The position numbers and the translations under genes are program-made. The notes below the pieces were generated by a model. That model made no database searches. It had not been told where the DNA came from and was given only the letters and a program-made list of their open reading frames with translations. Shown here piece by piece: positions 25,840 to 33,055 of a stretch of DNA of 51,482 nucleotides (its first letter is position 1; each line of letters opens with the position of its first letter). Source of the stretch: Candidatus Thalassospirochaeta sargassi (GTDB lineage: Bacteria; Spirochaetota; Spirochaetia; UBA9216); assembly GCA_028532855.1 (NCBI GenBank), contig JAQQAL010000029.1:1-51482 (forward strand), in the 5' to 3' direction.

Positions 25840-26090
25840 TTTATTTTCTCCTTAAAATTTATTGTATTATTAATCTGGAGCTTATCGTCTCCGGATGATT
25901 TTAAATCAGATGCGAATTTTACTTCTTCTTCAAATTCGTCATATACCTTTTTGAGATGATTAATCTGCCTCATGATCTTTCCGTACATCTTCCCGATTTT
26001 CCTGACGATAGACGGCAGTTCTTTCGGGTTTATCAGTACGATAACAACAACAAGTATTGTAATTATTTCCGAGAATCCAAACCCAAACAT
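25836..26090 (-). CDS. tatB: Sec-independent translocase protein TatB
   Basis: 84 residues. It starts FGFGFSEIITILVVVIVLINPKELPSI, with the Glu eight residues in and the NP-ELP hinge typical of TatB, then an amphipathic helix rich in K/E (GKIMRQINHLKKVYDEFEEEV). TatB sits with TatC in the receptor complex that reads twin-arginine signals. The gene begins immediately after tatC (no gap) and overlaps tatA by four bases. Together with the nearby Tat substrate gene this makes a compact translocase unit. Confidence 0.88.
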   Translation of the reverse strand: MFGFGFSEIITILVVVIVLINPKELPSIVRKIGKMYGKIMRQINHLKKVYDEFEEEVKFASDLKSSGDDKLQINNTINFKEKIK

Positions 26091-26849
26091 TTATTCCTCC
26101 CCGAATTTAAAAATCTTTGCAACCAGGATCGTTAGGTAAAAAAGCGCAGTCATGGGAAGCGCCAGACCAACCTGACTCACAAAATCAGGCGGTGAAATCA
26201 AGGCTGAAAGAATAAAAAATACAACCACCAGATACTTTCCTAATTTAAACAGCGTGTTTCGTTTTACGATGTTCAGTATCATCAACATTTCCAGAACTAT
26301 CGGTAGCTGAAATACAATAACGGCCATCAGCATGAATTGCAGGATGTAAAAGATATTACCGCTTAAGCTCAAAAGCATACCGGTGTTCTCAGGGATAAAC
26401 CCTTTTCCAGTAAGAAAAGCAATTGACACTGGTATTATCGTATAATAACTATAGTAAAAACTTCCGGTTATAAGAATGAAGCTGCTGATTAGCGCTGCAG
26501 ATATTATCTGTTTTTCCTTCTTCAGTAGTCCAGGAAAAATAAATCGTAATATATTGAAAACATGCACAGGCAGAGACAGGACAAATCCCGCCAGGGCAGA
26601 TATTTTCAACCTCACAAGAAACCCCTCCGCTATGGTATTTATAAAAAGGACTTCCCCATCCGAAGACGTTGTCAGCTGAAGAAGGGGGGCAAAGAGGAAA
26701 TCCATAATAAAATCATATAACAAGAGAGCTGTAATAAAACCGGCAAAGAGTGCGATACCTGAGATTACCAGGCATCGTCGCAATTCATTCAAATGCGAAA
26801 GCAGAGGCATTACAGCCTCTTTTGTTTCAATCGATTCCGCAGTACTCAT
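26091..26849 (-). CDS. tatC: Sec-independent translocase protein TatC
   Basis: 252 residues with six transmembrane helices. Family motifs include MPLLSHLNELRRCLVISGIA near the N-terminus (the conserved Glu and Arg that contact the twin-arginine signal), FVLSLPVHVFNILRFIFPGL and FQLPIVLEMLMI. TatC is the core receptor for twin-arginine signal peptides in the cytoplasmic membrane. It starts six bases after the stop of the flavoprotein gene, whose product carries an SRRQFLG signal. That spacing supports a dedicated translocase for that substrate, although TatABC could serve others. Confidence 0.95.
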   Translation of the reverse strand: MSTAESIETKEAVMPLLSHLNELRRCLVISGIALFAGFITALLLYDFIMDFLFAPLLQLTTSSDGEVLFINTIAEGFLVRLKISALAGFVLSLPVHVFNILRFIFPGLLKKEKQIISAALISSFILITGSFYYSYYTIIPVSIAFLTGKGFIPENTGMLLSLSGNIFYILQFMLMAVIVFQLPIVLEMLMILNIVKRNTLFKLGKYLVVVFFILSALISPPDFVSQVGLALPMTALFYLTILVAKIFKFGEE

Positions 26850-26854
26850 AACTA

Positions 26855-28639
26855 CTACACCGGCCAGCTGTCGAAGGGCTGTTTCACAAACTTCATCTCA
26901 CCGTCGGACCCCTTGTATATGTTAATCCAGGCCTGCCAGTTTTTATAATCCACATCCGGATAATCAAGGCGATAGTGAGAACACCTGCTTTCCTTACGCA
27001 TTAGCGAAGCCTTTAGTTTCATTTCTGCATTTACAATCATATTCTCAGTTTCATGTGCGAGTCTGAGTTCATGAAGATCTGCCGCCCGCAGCATCGGGCT
27101 GTGGTGGTCGCGAAGTTCTTCAACATAGGCCAGGGCAGCCTTCAGAATGCTCTCCTTCTTTATGTAGATAACAAAATTAGGAATCATAACCCCCTGCAGA
27201 ATCTGGGTAACCCAGGCCGGACTGTAACCGGAGTCCCTTTTTAGCGGAGCAAGTATCTCTTCCTTTATTCTGCTGATTTTGGAAGATGGTATATTCTGCA
27301 GAACTGCCTTCTGGCAGTATTCGGCTGCCGCCTCAGATGCAATTGTACCCTGAACTGCAGAACCTGCAAGTGAAGATCCTACCTGAGTATAAATAGCTCC
27401 AGCCATGTATGAACCGAGAGCATCTCCTGCAGCATAGAGCCCGGGTATATTTGATTCTCCCTTCTCGTTAATTGGCACCAGTCCTTCCGACTTGTGAATT
27501 GCCATACCGGCTGAAGCTCCGCCGGAGGAAGCTCCTGCTGCCATACCGGGGCCCCTGCCTTCTTCACCGCCCGGGGGTGGCCCAGAGGGTCTGTCGCCAG
27601 CCTCAGCGCCAGGAGGTGGTCCCATCTTATCACCGTTTCCGCCGCCCGGAGGTGCTCCGGCTTCCCTGTTCCTGACAAATTTCTCGGGAACATAAGGACC
27701 ACCCTCAACAATTGTATTATCGCCGCCGGGCATCATTGAAACAGGGTTGCCAAGAACATAAGCCCTGTAGTTTATATCCACTCCAAGATCATGGTGTATC
27801 TCAACACCGGTTTTTGATGGAGACATCGCAAACATTCCATGCCACCCGTCGTAACAGGCTGCCGGGTTATCCATTGAGCCTCCATGCCCATCATTCCATT
27901 CCTTACCGGTAATCTTTGCACCGATTTTATATGCCATAACCGAACCGTCATGGGTGAGATCACAGATAGGAAAACCGTTTGGTTTGAAACCGCCCGCGCC
28001 TGTACAGAGAATAACGGACTTGGCCTTAAAAATATGTATTGTCGGCTCATCGATACTGAACCCTGCTGCTCCGGCAATCTTCCCGTTTTCCTTGATTAGA
28101 TGAGTTATCATTATTCTTTCCATAACGGAAATATTTCTCTCATTGATCGGTTTACTGAAAGAATCATAATAGAGGGGCGAATCAAAAAAGCCCCATTCTC
28201 TCAGCTCATCAACCCTTGCCTTGGAATGCTCTGCCATCTGTCTCGTAAAAACAGGATTATTTGTTTTTAAAGCTGAGGACGAAACCTGTTCTGTAAACTC
28301 GTCAAGGCTTACGGAGGCAGTAGCTGCATCATAGGAAAAGATACCCTTAGCAAATGGAGTCTGACCGGAGGAACCAAGCCGCCCTTTTGAAACCATAAGC
28401 ACCTTTGCACCGGCGTCATGGCCTTTAACTGCTGCAAACAGCCCTGTCATTCCACCGCCTATAACAAGAATATCCGTTTCATTTTCTTTATAGTTCATGT
28501 TTTCCGGATCAATCTTACGTTCATTTTTTGTTCCCCGGTATTTAAAGCCGATAGACGCAAGAGCTGCAGCCCCAACTACCCCGCCTGTGAGTCCCAGGAA
28601 CTGCCTTCTAGACATTCCTTTATCTGATTTATCACTCAT
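26855..28639 (-). CDS. Tat-exported FAD-binding oxidoreductase (fumarate reductase/AprA-like)
   Basis: 594 residues. The twin-arginine signal SRRQFLG (residues 10-16) with a hydrophobic core shows export in folded form. An FAD-binding Rossmann motif follows (ILVIGGGMTGLFAA, Gly61-63 and Gly66). Later come ILCTGAGGF and a C-terminal LYAAGDALGSYMAGA, the second FAD segment of the succinate dehydrogenase/fumarate reductase/AprA superfamily. A Gly/Pro-rich insert lies around residues 330-385. The C-terminal region (ESRCSHYRLDYPDVDYKNW) resembles AprA-like proteins. The acceptor is unknown; it is probably a periplasmic reductase. It overlaps the membrane cytochrome gene by eight bases and is followed at once by tatC. 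Confidence 0.9.
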   Translation of the reverse strand: MSDKSDKGMSRRQFLGLTGGVVGAAALASIGFKYRGTKNERKIDPENMNYKENETDILVIGGGMTGLFAAVKGHDAGAKVLMVSKGRLGSSGQTPFAKGIFSYDAATASVSLDEFTEQVSSSALKTNNPVFTRQMAEHSKARVDELREWGFFDSPLYYDSFSKPINERNISVMERIMITHLIKENGKIAGAAGFSIDEPTIHIFKAKSVILCTGAGGFKPNGFPICDLTHDGSVMAYKIGAKITGKEWNDGHGGSMDNPAACYDGWHGMFAMSPSKTGVEIHHDLGVDINYRAYVLGNPVSMMPGGDNTIVEGGPYVPEKFVRNREAGAPPGGGNGDKMGPPPGAEAGDRPSGPPPGGEEGRGPGMAAGASSGGASAGMAIHKSEGLVPINEKGESNIPGLYAAGDALGSYMAGAIYTQVGSSLAGSAVQGTIASEAAAEYCQKAVLQNIPSSKISRIKEEILAPLKRDSGYSPAWVTQILQGVMIPNFVIYIKKESILKAALAYVEELRDHHSPMLRAADLHELRLAHETENMIVNAEMKLKASLMRKESRCSHYRLDYPDVDYKNWQAWINIYKGSDGEMKFVKQPFDSWPV

Positions 28640-29282
28640 TTACTGCCTCCTGAGGTATTTTGCCGGCTTCAACAAAGTAAAGCTTTGCAAGAAAGAATAT
28701 TCCAATTGCCGCCATTCCAATCATGTACGTTGAAAGAAAGGCATCAGTATGCCGGCCTAGATCGACTGCATGCCAGGTAGCCAGAACAACAAATGCAATA
28801 GACAGAAAACCATGGGAATATCTCCAGGTTGTATATTTCATCTTCATCTTCTTTCTGAACATCGATGTTATTCCGATCAGAATCATCAGAGCCATTGCTG
28901 CGAAACCCATAATAATTCCCTTGCTGCCAAAAGTCGTCAGGATAGTCTTAAATGCATTTACCGGATCAACACCGCCTTCGTAATATCGCGGAAATACAAC
29001 AAGAAAGGGATGAAGAAAAAGCACCGGTATAAAAACGTATCCGATTACCTTATGAAGGATCACAACCCTTGAAAACTTCTGCCCCTTAAGGGTGATTTTA
29101 TTTATACGGGTCAGGTAAAACTGCCCGAGCATAAGAAAAAACGCACCGACCGTAAGCAGCGATACAGCCTCTTTCAGGATTGTTCTATCGGGAAAATTAC
29201 CGAAAATCATGTACAGGAGCGGGACCGCAAGATAGAGGATAACTCCGGGTATGATATACCTGAGCCTTGATTTTTCAGTCAT
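28632..29282 (-). CDS. Ferric-reductase-like heme b membrane protein
   Basis: 216 residues, about six transmembrane helices. Paired histidines fit two b hemes: LHKVIGYVFIPVLFLHPFLVV in one helix and YSHGFLSIAFVVLATWHAVDL in another. This is the ferric-reductase-like/MsrQ type arrangement of a quinol- or ferredoxin-linked membrane electron carrier. It would pass electrons across the membrane to the Tat-exported flavoprotein encoded next, whose start codon lies inside its last codons (eight-base overlap). The ferredoxin gene is three bases upstream. The electron donor is not shown by sequence. Confidence 0.82.
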   Translation of the reverse strand: MTEKSRLRYIIPGVILYLAVPLLYMIFGNFPDRTILKEAVSLLTVGAFFLMLGQFYLTRINKITLKGQKFSRVVILHKVIGYVFIPVLFLHPFLVVFPRYYEGGVDPVNAFKTILTTFGSKGIIMGFAAMALMILIGITSMFRKKMKMKYTTWRYSHGFLSIAFVVLATWHAVDLGRHTDAFLSTYMIGMAAIGIFFLAKLYFVEAGKIPQEAVNE

Positions 29283-29285
29283 CTG

Positions 29286-29501
29286 TTACCCCCATGAAAT
29301 CATTACCGGTATGGATTTTTCCGGCTCAATCGTGATGGCGTCTACCGGACAATACATCCTGCAGAGATGACAAATTTGACAATCCTCAGGATAAGCGATA
29401 TAAGCTTTGCCGTCTTTTGGACTCAGACGAATAACATCAGTAGGACATGACTTTACACATGTTCCACAACCGATACATCCGCTGATTTTCTTTATTGACA
29501 T
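29286..29501 (-). CDS. Small 2x[4Fe-4S] ferredoxin
   Basis: 71 residues with two full [4Fe-4S] motifs: Cys9-x2-Cys12-x2-Cys15-x3-Cys19-Pro and Cys41-x2-Cys44-x2-Cys47-x3-Cys51-Pro. It has no signal peptide, so it is cytosolic unless carried out with the flavoprotein. It resembles AprB-like ferredoxins, matching the AprA-like flavoprotein two genes downstream. The start is well supported by AGAAGGGAG. It is the first gene of the six-gene operon (ferredoxin, membrane cytochrome, flavoprotein, tatC, tatB, tatA). It is divergent from a small lipoprotein. Confidence 0.93.
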   Translation of the reverse strand: MSIKKISGCIGCGTCVKSCPTDVIRLSPKDGKAYIAYPEDCQICHLCRMYCPVDAITIEPEKSIPVMISWG

Positions 29502-29624
29502 AGTTATTCTCCCTTCTCAGGTTTTATTTCAATATTGTGTAATATTAACGCGTGAAAAAAAAGGATTGGTTAAGAGTGAGTAAACGGAATGTAAAATATG
29601 TAAAATCCGGTAATTTTTTTATAA

Positions 29625-29653
29625 TTGCTATCTCAAGGCTCCCGGTGTACTAT
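29625..29653 (+). promoter_or_regulatory. Sigma70-type promoter for the small lipoprotein
   Basis: TTGCTA (29625-29630), a 17-base spacer and TACTAT (29648-29653) lie 28 bases before the ATG at 29681, which has AGGAG as its ribosome site. Confidence 0.5.
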
Positions 29654-29680
29654 TATTTAAAATACTTTAGGAGTTAAAAT

Positions 29681-30085
29681 ATGAAGAAAATTATCATTGT
29701 TCTAATGATTATGGCAGTTGGTTTAAGCTCATGCTCACTCTTGAACCTTCAGGGGATTGAGGTTATCAATGATTCAGAAAGCGATAACATAGCCTATGTT
29801 TTTATCAGCCCTTCTACCGATTCGTCGTGGGGCGACAACCTGCTCGGAGATGACGACTCTATTGCTCCGGGCGAGAGTCAGTTTTTCGGTCTCACTGCGG
29901 ATACATACGACATACTGCTTGTTTTTGATGATGCTGAATACACGGGTGGAGCTTATTACGAAATCGAAGTAGGTATGTTCACGCAGCATCAGGTAAGCAT
30001 GGACGAATCATATATTCAACTGCTAACCGCGGAAGACTCCAGGGCTGTGAGTAAATCTTCAGACTCCCGTTCACTGACAAAATAA
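29681..30085 (+). CDS. Putative small lipoprotein
   Basis: 134 residues. The signal peptide ends in LSSC with Cys18 as the lipobox residue. The mature part is acidic with a beta-rich look (IEVINDSESDNIAYVFISPS, then SIAPGESQFFGLTADTYDILLVFDDAEY), reminiscent of small envelope proteins with an Ig- or transthyretin-like fold. The tail is Ser-rich. I do not recognise a family. It has its own promoter and AGGAG ribosome site, is divergent from the ferredoxin/Tat operon, and is followed by a hairpin. Function unknown. Confidence 0.8.
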   Translation: MKKIIIVLMIMAVGLSSCSLLNLQGIEVINDSESDNIAYVFISPSTDSSWGDNLLGDDDSIAPGESQFFGLTADTYDILLVFDDAEYTGGAYYEIEVGMFTQHQVSMDESYIQLLTAEDSRAVSKSSDSRSLTK

Positions 30086-30095
30086 TCCCTAAAAC

Positions 30096-30125
30096 GGCTG
30101 ACGGTTTTTCTGCAGACTGTCAGCC
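30096..30125 (+). terminator. Hairpin after the small lipoprotein gene
   Basis: GGCTGAC (30096-30102) pairs with GTCAGCC (30119-30125), 10 bases after the stop codon. There is no U run after the stem, so termination is possible but weak. Confidence 0.5.
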
Positions 30126-30169
30126 TGATTCTATCCTATTCACCTCAAAACTTATATAATCTCACCATC

Positions 30170-30439
30170 ATGACTAAATTGAGCAGACATATTAACGCGG
30201 GTACCGACAGAAGAACCCTTGAAACGATGTATCTAATCTACTGCAAAAAACATCATTGAGGAAAACAACTCTGCCCCGACTGTGTCGAATCACTTAATTA
30301 TGCGGTGGACAAGACTTCTTCCTGTAAAACACATTGTTTTAAGGTCGCCCGCAGAGAAGAAATAAGAAGGTTAATGAGGTATTCCGGCCCGAGTTTGGTT
30401 TTCAGATATCCTGGTTTCCCCCTGCGGAATCTTTTTTAA
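30170..30439 (+). pseudogene. YgbA-like (nitrous oxide-stimulated promoter family) gene with in-frame TGA
   Basis: Reading from ATG 30170 gives 29 residues (ending YLIYCKKHH) and a TGA at 30257-30259. The same frame then runs 59 more residues: GKQLCPDCVESLNYAVDK, then CKTHCFKVAR and REEIRRLMRYSGPSLVFRYP, ending at TAA 30437. This matches the YgbA/nitrous-oxide-stimulated-promoter family around its HH...LCPDC, HC and MRY-GP motifs. The stretch usually between DYA and HC (about 12 residues with two Cys) is missing, so the gene is shortened. The TGA sits where the family has a variable residue, and GGA to TGA is the simplest change. Selenocysteine is possible, but no convincing SECIS stem follows. 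TATAAT precedes it at 30155. Confidence 0.72.
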
Positions 30440-30469
30440 AATTATCAGGGAAATAAAATCTTAAACCAA

Positions 30470-30601
30470 TCAGATATTCAGTCTTGCCCCATCCAGGTAG
30501 GCGGAGCTTCTGCCAACGCGCTTTATAGTCTTGTATCCTGCCATAGCCATTGCGATTCTTTCTATGCCGAACCCCAACCCTACCCAGGTGTCGAAAAAAC
30601 T
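30470..30601 (-). pseudogene. C-terminal relic of pyrrolysyl-tRNA synthetase (PylS)
   Basis: A minus-strand frame of 43 residues closes with TGA 30470-30472. It reads FFDTWVGLGFGIERIAM, then YKTIKRVGRSSAYLDGARLNI. This matches the last segment of bacterial PylSc: motif 3 of class II synthetases (GxGFGLER), followed by NIKR-ARS and YLDGxRLNI. The rest of the gene is absent. Upstream in the same frame there is a stop at 30602-30604, but the neighbouring frame continues as LNSSLGYVELPMKFF, and removing one base from the T run would join them, so the relic may extend somewhat further. It touches the stop codon of the alcohol dehydrogenase at 30663. A complete pyl system is not in this window. Confidence 0.8.
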
Positions 30602-30662
30602 TCATTGGTAGTTCAACATAACCCAGGCTTGAGTTGAGATTCCTATAATAATTTGATAAAGA

Positions 30663-31946
30663 CTAAGCCTGATACTGTGGTGCATTTTTCAGAAAATATT
30701 TCTCTGCCTCTTCACTCCATAAACCATTATACCGATCACATATTTCAGCCAGATCTTTAAAAAACGGATCCGTTTTACCCTTCTCCGCAAAATCATCTAT
30801 AGCTGTAAGTTCACAAGATTTATGGGTATACATCAATTTCTTACCACCGGGGATTTCCGGCAATCGGAGTGTCGTATCTATAATTGAATCAATCCCGCCA
30901 ACGTGAGTTACCATAACCTGGGGAGTAATACGACCTTCCTGCATTAGCTTCAGGGAAATCCTCATATCCTCAGTATTTCCTCCGCTTGTTCCTACTATAT
31001 GATGAAAAGCATAGTGAACATCATAAAAATTTATGTTAGCAGAAAATTCGGTATTTGTCGGACCTGCAAAGAAGTTCATACAGCCGTCTTTGGCCAGGAG
31101 TAGATCAGCCTGTTCTATAATTGGCTTAACCGGAGCCAAAACAAACACATCGTCATACCCCCCCACTGATTCAACTGCCGGCGATAATTTTTTTAAAAAT
31201 GAAACAGGATCCTCGATATTTCCGGTATTCACATATCTAAGTTCCACACCATATTTCTTTGCATCCTCAACAGTAAAAAGCTGTTCAGCGCGCTGAAGCC
31301 TTGCGTCATCAATATCGGTAACAACCAGAAACCCAGGCCGCCTGTCTCCATGAAGAGCGAGATCAATGGTTCCAAGCCCCATAGGTCCGGCGCCCGCAAG
31401 AATTGCCATAGCTCCGCCTTCACGAATACCCATGTCATGCTCATAGGTACCCTGGGGCACATGGTAGCTGGCTTGAAAAGCCCCGACAATACAGCTCATA
31501 GGCTCGGCAAGAGATCCCATGAAAAAAGCACTGCCGCCATACTCCAGCAGACAGTCCATTTCCATAACCTCATTGGGAATCACAATATATGTGGCATTAC
31601 CGCCTATATAATGATATGAATAACCGGGGGCATCCAGCGAACCCTGATAATTCAAAGCCGGCTGAATACTGAAACGATTTCCCTTTTTGAATTTATCCGC
31701 CCACTTGGAGCCGACCTCGACAATTTCACCACAGAATTCATGTCCAAGCATTACCGGATTTTCAGCTACATCATCAGGGACACGCTTATGATCAGCACCC
31801 TGTGCGGCGGCCTTATATGAACTCATACAAATACTATCCGAGATGATTTTTGCAAGAATTTCATCCTCTTTAATCGCCGGCAGCTCAAACTCCTCAAGTC
31901 TGAGATCTTTTTTTCCGTATAAACGTACAGCTGTTGTTTTCATCAT
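30663..31946 (-). CDS. Zinc-type alcohol/polyol dehydrogenase, SorE-like
   Basis: 427 residues, longer than usual for the family (about 350) because of inserts and a C-terminal tail. The MDR plan is clear: ICMSSYKAA at the catalytic-zinc Cys position, LGHEFCGEIVEVG, and the Rossmann AILAGAGPMGLGTIDLAL. It resembles L-sorbose 1-phosphate reductase (SorE). A second start codon two residues in (MMK or MK) makes little difference. It follows the GutD-like SDR and PHP genes by eight bases on the minus strand, so all three are one operon for polyol or ketose phosphate conversion. Substrate inferred, not shown. Its stop touches a PylS relic. Confidence 0.82.
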   Translation of the reverse strand: MMKTTAVRLYGKKDLRLEEFELPAIKEDEILAKIISDSICMSSYKAAAQGADHKRVPDDVAENPVMLGHEFCGEIVEVGSKWADKFKKGNRFSIQPALNYQGSLDAPGYSYHYIGGNATYIVIPNEVMEMDCLLEYGGSAFFMGSLAEPMSCIVGAFQASYHVPQGTYEHDMGIREGGAMAILAGAGPMGLGTIDLALHGDRRPGFLVVTDIDDARLQRAEQLFTVEDAKKYGVELRYVNTGNIEDPVSFLKKLSPAVESVGGYDDVFVLAPVKPIIEQADLLLAKDGCMNFFAGPTNTEFSANINFYDVHYAFHHIVGTSGGNTEDMRISLKLMQEGRITPQVMVTHVGGIDSIIDTTLRLPEIPGGKKLMYTHKSCELTAIDDFAEKGKTDPFFKDLAEICDRYNGLWSEEAEKYFLKNAPQYQA

Positions 31947-31954
31947 GTCTCCTT

Positions 31955-33055
31955 TTAATTGAGCATTATCTGCCCGCCGGTAACAGGTATAGCCTGCCCG
32001 GTTTCATATTTCTGCTCTACAGCGTAATACAGCGCTCTGGCAACATCTTCGCCCCTGCATCCCCGCCCCATCGGCACCTTGGCTTCATAGAATTTTTTTA
32101 CTTCTTTTATAGTTTTAGCCCCCGGAACCTTACCCGTATTCAAATACTGAACAAACAGTCCATTTTCAGGATCGGACCACAAAGGGCCCTCAAAAAAGTT
32201 CCCGGGACAGATTGAATTTACTTTGATATTATCTTCCATCAGTTCGAGGGCAAAACTCTGTGTCAAACCGATTCCTCCGAATTTCCCGCCGGCATATGCT
32301 GCATTCTTATTAGAACCCTCAAGACCGCTTTTGGAGTTGATTTGAACTATATCGCTCATATATCGTCCATCAGCAAGGTTCTGCTTTGCCATGAGCTGTG
32401 AAATATGCTTTACACAAAGGAAATAGGCGGTGTAGTTAATATTCGTAACAAAATCGAAATCCCTCTTATCCAGACTCTTCACACTGCCGGCCCGTAGAAC
32501 CCCTGCATTATTTACAAACAAATCAAGTCCGCCGCTCTTCTCTGCCACAGTCTCTACCATATGCTTTACAGAATCTTCATCTGAAACATCAACCTTTATT
32601 CCCATGGAAACCTCAACTCCGGCAGTATTGTTGAGTTCTTCCGCGAGCTGTTCTGCCTTTGCAATATTCAAATCAGCAATAAATACAAAAGCGCCTTCTG
32701 AAACAAGATTCCGGACTATCTCCTCACCGAATCCCTGGGCGCCGCCTGTTACAAGAGAAATACGTCCGGTCATCCTGCCGCGATTCGATACAGGCAAAGG
32801 CGTTATCCTAAGACAGCCTTCCCCGGCTATTCTTATAAACTCAGGCTCATTTTTACCATCTTTTCTTAACGATGTAATCTCCGAGAAGGCAAGAACCGCC
32901 TTTTCCCTGTCCGACTTACAGGTTCCGAAATCAAGCTTAAGGACTTCACTGTCGATTTTATCACAAGCGGCAGCATCGACTGCCTGAACCAGAGGGCCGG
33001 TTTCGCCCGTTCTCACTGCACCCCGGATTATCGGTAAAATACTTTTGTAACTCAT
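31955..33055 (-). CDS. SDR oxidoreductase, sorbitol-6-phosphate dehydrogenase-like, with N-terminal extension
   Basis: 366 residues. The SDR core begins near residue 95 (LVTGGAQGFG, residues 102-110), with INNAGV replaced by VNNAGVLRAG, catalytic YAGGK and NSICPGNFFEGPLW. The region is like sorbitol-6-phosphate or ribitol-type dehydrogenases. The ~95-residue N-terminal extension (MSYKSILPIIRGAVRTGETG) is unusual and looks like the remnant of a class II aldolase/adducin-type partner, as in RhaD/aldolase-SDR fusions. The start overlaps the end of the PHP gene by four bases, so the two are translationally coupled. It likely interconverts a sugar alcohol phosphate and ketose phosphate. The specific sugar is not known. 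Confidence 0.85.
   Translation of the reverse strand: MSYKSILPIIRGAVRTGETGPLVQAVDAAACDKIDSEVLKLDFGTCKSDREKAVLAFSEITSLRKDGKNEPEFIRIAGEGCLRITPLPVSNRGRMTGRISLVTGGAQGFGEEIVRNLVSEGAFVFIADLNIAKAEQLAEELNNTAGVEVSMGIKVDVSDEDSVKHMVETVAEKSGGLDLFVNNAGVLRAGSVKSLDKRDFDFVTNINYTAYFLCVKHISQLMAKQNLADGRYMSDIVQINSKSGLEGSNKNAAYAGGKFGGIGLTQSFALELMEDNIKVNSICPGNFFEGPLWSDPENGLFVQYLNTGKVPGAKTIKEVKKFYEAKVPMGRGCRGEDVARALYYAVEQKYETGQAIPVTGGQIMLN

Noticed and set aside
30257-30310. Selenocysteine insertion at the TGA of the YgbA-like gene
   Set aside because: Only a 4-bp stem (CGAC/GTCG) follows; not a convincing SECIS, and the gene also lacks a segment.
30402-30605. 67-residue minus-strand frame over the PylS relic
   Set aside because: It is a basic, featureless frame-shifted reading of the PylS fragment, whose own frame carries the motif; only its start may be part of the relic.
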